This document shows positions 60,384 through 64,000 of a DNA stretch of 64,000 nucleotides, piece by piece. Location of the stretch: positions 434,001 to 498,000 of the forward strand of contig NZ_FQYP01000003.1 in the NCBI RefSeq assembly GCF_900141785.1. The letters run 5' to 3'. Each line of letters begins with the position of its first letter. The first letter of the stretch is position 1. Position numbers and translations under genes: made by a program. This stretch comes from Aquimarina spongiae (GTDB lineage Bacteria > Bacteroidota > Bacteroidia > Flavobacteriales > Flavobacteriaceae). The notes under the pieces were generated by a model. That model worked only from the letters and a program-made list of their open reading frames with translations. It ran no database searches and was not told the DNA's origin.

Positions 60384-62132
60384 ATGTACAGAAGTCATTC
60401 TTGTGGCCAATTGAGAGCCTCAGACGTTAATACGGAAGTCACACTAGCCGGTTGGGTTCAAAAAACCAGAGATAAAGGATTTATGATTTGGGTAGATCTT
60501 AGGGATCGATATGGGATTACCCAGCTTATATTTGATGAGCAAAGAACGCCTGCCGAAGTAGTTGAAAAGGCAAAAACCCTTGGAAGAGAGTTTGTTATTC
60601 AAGTAAAGGGTACTGTAATCGAACGTGAATCCAAGAATGCCAATATCCCAACTGGAGATATTGAAATTTTGGTAAATGAATTACAGGTTTTGAACGAAGC
60701 TATTGTACCTCCTTTTACTATAGAAGATGAAACTGATGGTGGAGAGGATATAAGAATGAAATATCGATATCTGGATATTCGTAGAAATCCAGTAAAAAAT
60801 AGCTTGATGTTTCGTCATCAGGTAGCAATGAAAGTTCGTAATTACCTTTCTAACGACGGCTTTGTTGAAGTAGAAACTCCTTATTTGATCAAATCAACAC
60901 CTGAAGGAGCAAGAGATTTTGTGGTACCTTCGAGAATGAATGAAGGCGAATTTTATGCGCTCCCGCAATCTCCACAAACCTTCAAACAATTGTTGATGGT
61001 AGGTGGTATGGATAAATACTTCCAGATTGTAAAGTGTTTTAGAGATGAAGATCTAAGAGCCGACAGACAACCAGAATTTACGCAAATCGACTGCGAGATG
61101 GCTTTTGTTGAACAAGAAGATATCTTAACCATTTTTGAAGGGTTAACACGTCATTTACTCAAAGACATTAAAGGAGTTGAAATTGGAGGTTTCCCAAGAA
61201 TGACCTTTGATGAGGCTATGAAAACCTACGGAAATGACAAGCCAGATATCCGTTTTGGGATGAAATTTGGTGAGCTCAATACCGTAGCACAGCATAAAGA
61301 TTTTAAGGTTTTTAATGAAGCAGAGTTGGTAGTGGGTATCGCCGTTCCTGGGGGAGCATCCTACACCCGAAAAGAAATCGACAAATTGATCGATTGGGTA
61401 AAACGACCTCAAATTGGTGCTTTGGGAATGGTATATGTAAAATGTAATGAGGATGGTTCGTACAAATCATCTGTAGATAAATTTTATGACCAAGAGGATT
61501 TGGCCAAATGGGCAGAAGTTACTGGCGCAACACCTGGTGATTTGATCTGCGTACTCTCTGGTCAGACCAACAAGGTAAGAGCACAATTAAGCGCATTACG
61601 TATGGAACTGGCAGAGCGTTTAGGATTACGTAATCCGGAGGAGTTTGCTCCATTATGGGTTGTTGACTTCCCACTTTTGGAATGGGATGAAGATACAGAA
61701 CGTTACCACGCTATGCATCATCCTTTTACCTCTCCAAAGCCAGAAGATATTCCTTTATTGGACACAAAACCTGGTGAGGTTCGTGCTAATGCTTACGATT
61801 TGGTATTAAACGGTAATGAAATAGGTGGTGGTTCTATTCGTATTCATGATAAAGAAACACAAGCATTAATGTTTGATCATTTAGGTTTTACACCTGAAGA
61901 AGCTAAAGCCCAGTTTGGATTTTTGATGGACGCTTTTCAATATGGTGCACCTCCGCACGGTGGAATTGCCTTCGGATTTGATAGATTAGTTGCTATTTTG
62001 GGTGGTCAGGAAACCATTCGAGATTTTATTGCTTTCCCAAAAAACAACAGTGGCCGGGATGTCATGATCGATGCCCCTGCAACTATTGATCAGGAACAGC
62101 TCAAAGAGTTGAATATTCAACTCGATCTTTAA
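60384..62132 (+). CDS. aspS: Aspartyl-tRNA synthetase, bacterial type
   Basis: A 582-residue enzyme of bacterial length. The N-terminal anticodon-binding OB domain begins [13 protein letters not shown]. Class II motif 2 is in [18 protein letters not shown] and motif 3 in [10 protein letters not shown], with the bacterial GAD insertion between them (about 280-400). It charges tRNA-Asp. The gene ends at a hairpin with a T-run. Nothing unusual is seen. Confidence 0.97.
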   Translation: MYRSHSCGQLRASDVNTEVTLAGWVQKTRDKGFMIWVDLRDRYGITQLIFDEQRTPAEVVEKAKTLGREFVIQVKGTVIERESKNANIPTGDIEILVNELQVLNEAIVPPFTIEDETDGGEDIRMKYRYLDIRRNPVKNSLMFRHQVAMKVRNYLSNDGFVEVETPYLIKSTPEGARDFVVPSRMNEGEFYALPQSPQTFKQLLMVGGMDKYFQIVKCFRDEDLRADRQPEFTQIDCEMAFVEQEDILTIFEGLTRHLLKDIKGVEIGGFPRMTFDEAMKTYGNDKPDIRFGMKFGELNTVAQHKDFKVFNEAELVVGIAVPGGASYTRKEIDKLIDWVKRPQIGALGMVYVKCNEDGSYKSSVDKFYDQEDLAKWAEVTGATPGDLICVLSGQTNKVRAQLSALRMELAERLGLRNPEEFAPLWVVDFPLLEWDEDTERYHAMHHPFTSPKPEDIPLLDTKPGEVRANAYDLVLNGNEIGGGSIRIHDKETQALMFDHLGFTPEEAKAQFGFLMDAFQYGAPPHGGIAFGFDRLVAILGGQETIRDFIAFPKNNSGRDVMIDAPATIDQEQLKELNIQLDL

Positions 62133-62143
62133 AAAACATATCA

Positions 62144-62173
62144 AAAAAAATCCTGCTTTTAGCGGGATTTTTT
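62144..62173 (+). terminator. Terminator of aspS
   Basis: AAATCCTGC pairs with GCGGGATTT (one G-T pair) around a five-base loop, with A-run before and T-run after. Confidence 0.85.
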
Positions 62174-62184
62174 ATTTTTAGAAT

Positions 62185-62733
62185 ATGAAGAAATTACTAA
62201 AGATAATACTCATTATTATCTCCTCTTTGGTATTTATTGTGATTGCTCTAGCCGGGTGGTTCTATTATCAGCATGTTGGAAAACACAGTGTGGATCAGGA
62301 AAAATATCCACATTATATTGGCTATCTAGATCCGCAAAAAACAATTTCTAAAGAAGGTTTTGAAACCTGTAACGAAACAAAAGTTTATAAAACCCACCAC
62401 GGTGCAATTCCTGAAGCTTTTAAAGAAAACAAATGGGCGTTTAGAAAAAATATTCTAGAAACTTATGGCAACAATCATTATACAAACTCTGGATATTTAT
62501 TTTTTAGGTTTATTGTAAATTGTAAAGGAGAAACAGGAAGGTTTGAGATTACCGGAACAGATTTCGACTTTAATACAATCCAGTTTAACCAAGAGCTCAT
62601 TGATCAGTTACACCAATTAACTGCCGATTCTGAAAACTGGAAGGTCTTACAAGGAAAAGATACTCCGATAGATTATTATGTATATGTTGGTTATAAAATA
62701 AAAAATGGTGAAATCACTGAAATACTGCCTTAG
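62185..62733 (+). CDS. Single-helix membrane protein of unknown function
   Basis: A 182-residue protein with one N-terminal membrane helix (about 8-28), so the rest is periplasmic. The periplasmic part has a FRFIVNCKGETGRFEI segment, similar to the C-terminal TonB-like beta domain seen in many Bacteroidota envelope proteins, but it lacks the full motif. It overlaps the next gene by 29 bases and follows the aspS terminator by a dozen bases. No named family is recognised. Confidence 0.75.
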   Translation: MKKLLKIILIIISSLVFIVIALAGWFYYQHVGKHSVDQEKYPHYIGYLDPQKTISKEGFETCNETKVYKTHHGAIPEAFKENKWAFRKNILETYGNNHYTNSGYLFFRFIVNCKGETGRFEITGTDFDFNTIQFNQELIDQLHQLTADSENWKVLQGKDTPIDYYVYVGYKIKNGEITEILP

Positions 62734-63547
62734 TCTTGTAATCATTCTTGGTATTGCCTCATGCGATTCTCCCCTAACCGAGGAGGAGAAAAAAGCAAAG
62801 GCAGATCAAATTATTAATGGAAAGACGTTACTACTGAGCCCTCATTATCAAGGCTCATCAAAAATGATGACTTTGGTTGAGCATGCTATCGCTTTGGATC
62901 CCAACAACGCAGATGCGCGTAGAGAATTATCGATTCCTTATCTGAAACGTGGAATGCCTGTGCAGTGGAAACCTCTATTTGATAAAGCAGTAGCCCTTGA
63001 TCCTGTAAATTGGCAAGGCTGGAGAGGGTACCTCTACCTCTACTTTTATAGAAATTACAAAAAAGCAATTGAAGATTTTGATGCTACAGATCAGTTGACA
63101 CCAGATTTTGACGACTATCCGCAGGGACAGAGTGTAAACTATATGAGAGGTGTTGCCTATATGGGGCTTAAGGATTGGGACAAAGCAAAATTATATTTTG
63201 ACACCTATATCAATGAGCAAATTGCAACCTCGGGTGAGGATTATGCTGATGTAACCGCATTTTTATATCGTGGTATCATCGCCTACCAAAACAATGAAAT
63301 CGAAAGTGCTATAGAAGATTTTCTAAAAGTTCTTCAATATTCTGGTAACCATTATGCAGATGCACATTATTATTTGGCCAAATGCTTTTCTGCACAAAAC
63401 GACTTTCCAAAAGCAAAACATCACATCGATGAGGCAATAAAAGACTTTGATCTGGGTTATTTTCACAGCCGGAACTATGTTGAAGTACTTTATCAAATTT
63501 ACATTCAAGATTTAGAAGGATTAAAAAAGCAATTAGAAAATAGTTAA
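62705..63547 (+). CDS. TPR lipoprotein
   Basis: A 280-residue protein with lipobox IASC (Cys20). Tetratricopeptide repeats fill most of the mature part (about 60-265), for example ALDPNNADARRELSIPYLK and VAYMGLKDWDKAKLYFDTY. TPR lipoproteins act as scaffolds for envelope complexes. The ATG at 62705 lies inside the preceding gene (29-base overlap), so translation is probably coupled and the two proteins may work together. The partner is not known. Confidence 0.85.
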   Translation: MVKSLKYCLSLVIILGIASCDSPLTEEEKKAKADQIINGKTLLLSPHYQGSSKMMTLVEHAIALDPNNADARRELSIPYLKRGMPVQWKPLFDKAVALDPVNWQGWRGYLYLYFYRNYKKAIEDFDATDQLTPDFDDYPQGQSVNYMRGVAYMGLKDWDKAKLYFDTYINEQIATSGEDYADVTAFLYRGIIAYQNNEIESAIEDFLKVLQYSGNHYADAHYYLAKCFSAQNDFPKAKHHIDEAIKDFDLGYFHSRNYVEVLYQIYIQDLEGLKKQLENS

Positions 63548-63570
63548 CTTTATAGTAGAACTAACTATCC

Positions 63571-64000
63571 ATGACGTCCTCAAGAAAAAGTATCCTATAC
63601 AAAATACTGAAATGGCGTTACCGCAACATTTCTAATAAGAATTTTATCTTATTACTGAGTATTATTGTAGGTTTTACCGCAGGACTTGTTTCTTTGTTAC
63701 TCAAAAATTTGACGCACCTTATTCAAGTCGTTTTACAGAGTGACGTGATCTCCTGGCAAACTTCTTTCTATTTTATTATCCCGGTAATTGGTTTACTTAT
63801 TGTATACATCTTTACCAAATACATTATTAAAAGAGACGTACGCTCCGCCATCCCATTAATCTTAAACTCATTATCCAAGAAAAACGGAATCATAAAACCT
63901 ATACACGGATATTTACCGTTGATCCTGGCTCCTATTACCGTAGGTTTTGGTGGGTCTGTTGGATTATTGGGACCTGCAATCGGATCTGGATCAACAATAA
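63571..64000 (+). CDS. ClC-family chloride channel/antiporter (3' end outside window)
   Basis: The frame starts at ATG 63571 and is open to the right edge, giving 143 residues. After a basic N-terminus, two membrane helices and their loop match the start of ClC proteins. A GFGGSVGLLGPAIGSGS segment near the edge matches the selectivity-filter motif GxxxGxxGP. In this version the Glu of GREGP is replaced by Leu, so it may be a channel rather than a chloride/proton antiporter; the missing part is needed to judge. It follows the TPR lipoprotein gene by 23 bases. Confidence 0.85.
   Translation, partial: MTSSRKSILYKILKWRYRNISNKNFILLLSIIVGFTAGLVSLLLKNLTHLIQVVLQSDVISWQTSFYFIIPVIGLLIVYIFTKYIIKRDVRSAIPLILNSLSKKNGIIKPIHGYLPLILAPITVGFGGSVGLLGPAIGSGSTI

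Noticed and set aside
62106..62123. Perfect 18-bp palindrome GAGTTGAATATTCAACTC at the end of aspS
   Set aside because: It lies in coding sequence, and a better terminator follows at 62144-62173.
1..64000. CRISPR arrays, tRNA/rRNA genes, intact insertion sequences, phage genes
   Set aside because: No spaced direct repeats, cloverleaf sequences, complete transposases or phage structural genes were seen by eye.

Overview
The window is AT-rich chromosomal DNA from a member of the Bacteroidota, most likely a marine Flavobacteriaceae species of the Aquimarina type. The evidence is a SusC/SusD pair, POT peptide transporters beside a DPP-IV-type peptidase, mevalonate-pathway genes, a fused-subunit 2-oxoacid:ferredoxin oxidoreductase, promoters of the TTTG/TAnnTTTG class, and very few Shine-Dalgarno sequences. 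No rRNA, tRNA, intact insertion sequence or CRISPR array was seen. The genus is inference.

Layout. (1) 1-3380: an accessory locus that looks like a small ribosomally made peptide cluster. It holds a 53-residue peptide with a Gly-Gly site and two core cysteines, a JmjC/cupin oxygenase with a winged-helix tail, a membrane VKOR-thioredoxin protein cut by the left edge, and a decayed second copy of that protein. A 197-bp near-identical direct repeat brackets the peptide and oxygenase genes. (2) 3401-17078: an envelope-signalling module made of an ECF sigma factor, a membrane anti-sigma-like TPR protein, a lipoprotein, a membrane-anchored TPR-CHAT protease and a 2811-residue exported RHS protein. 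The lipoprotein and RHS genes share an identical two-block upstream motif (GGTAAGA-N12-AATAACTA), which could be the sigma factor's promoter. (3) 17079-17485: a gene-poor strip with a possibly frameshifted small peptide. (4) 17486-30905: mostly housekeeping and envelope genes (OppC-type permease, Prc protease, SurE, LpxB, NlpC/P60 lipoprotein, ComEC, HEIGH metalloprotease lipoprotein, beta-lactamase-like serine hydrolase, M20 amidohydrolase, thioredoxin). (5) 31001-36536: a peptide-use operon (DPP-IV and two POT transporters). (6) 36788-39031: HMG-CoA reductase and a GHMP kinase. (7) 39183-46190: 2-oxoacid:ferredoxin oxidoreductase alpha/beta, converging on 2-oxoglutarate dehydrogenase E1/E2. 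(8) 46304-48829: a small outer-membrane protein, two unknown proteins and a polyprenyl diphosphate synthase. (9) 49054-55698: a TetR-controlled TolC/HlyD/RND efflux operon with a clear operator over its promoter. (10) 55775-60068: a SusC/SusD pair. (11) 60384-64000: aspS, two small unknown genes, and the start of a ClC channel gene cut by the right edge.

How the parts may work together. The best candidates for an undescribed system are regions 1 and 2. In region 2 the predicted topology puts both the CHAT protease domain and the TPR part of the anti-sigma protein in the periplasm. A periplasmic cue could therefore activate CHAT, which would cut the anti-sigma protein, free the sigma factor and switch on the lipoprotein-CHAT unit and the RHS gene. 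In region 1 the oxygenase could hydroxylate the peptide, and the VKOR-thioredoxin protein could form its disulfide and, if the missing N-terminus carries a C39 peptidase, cut its leader. Both models are inference; the motifs and layout they rest on are read directly from the sequence.
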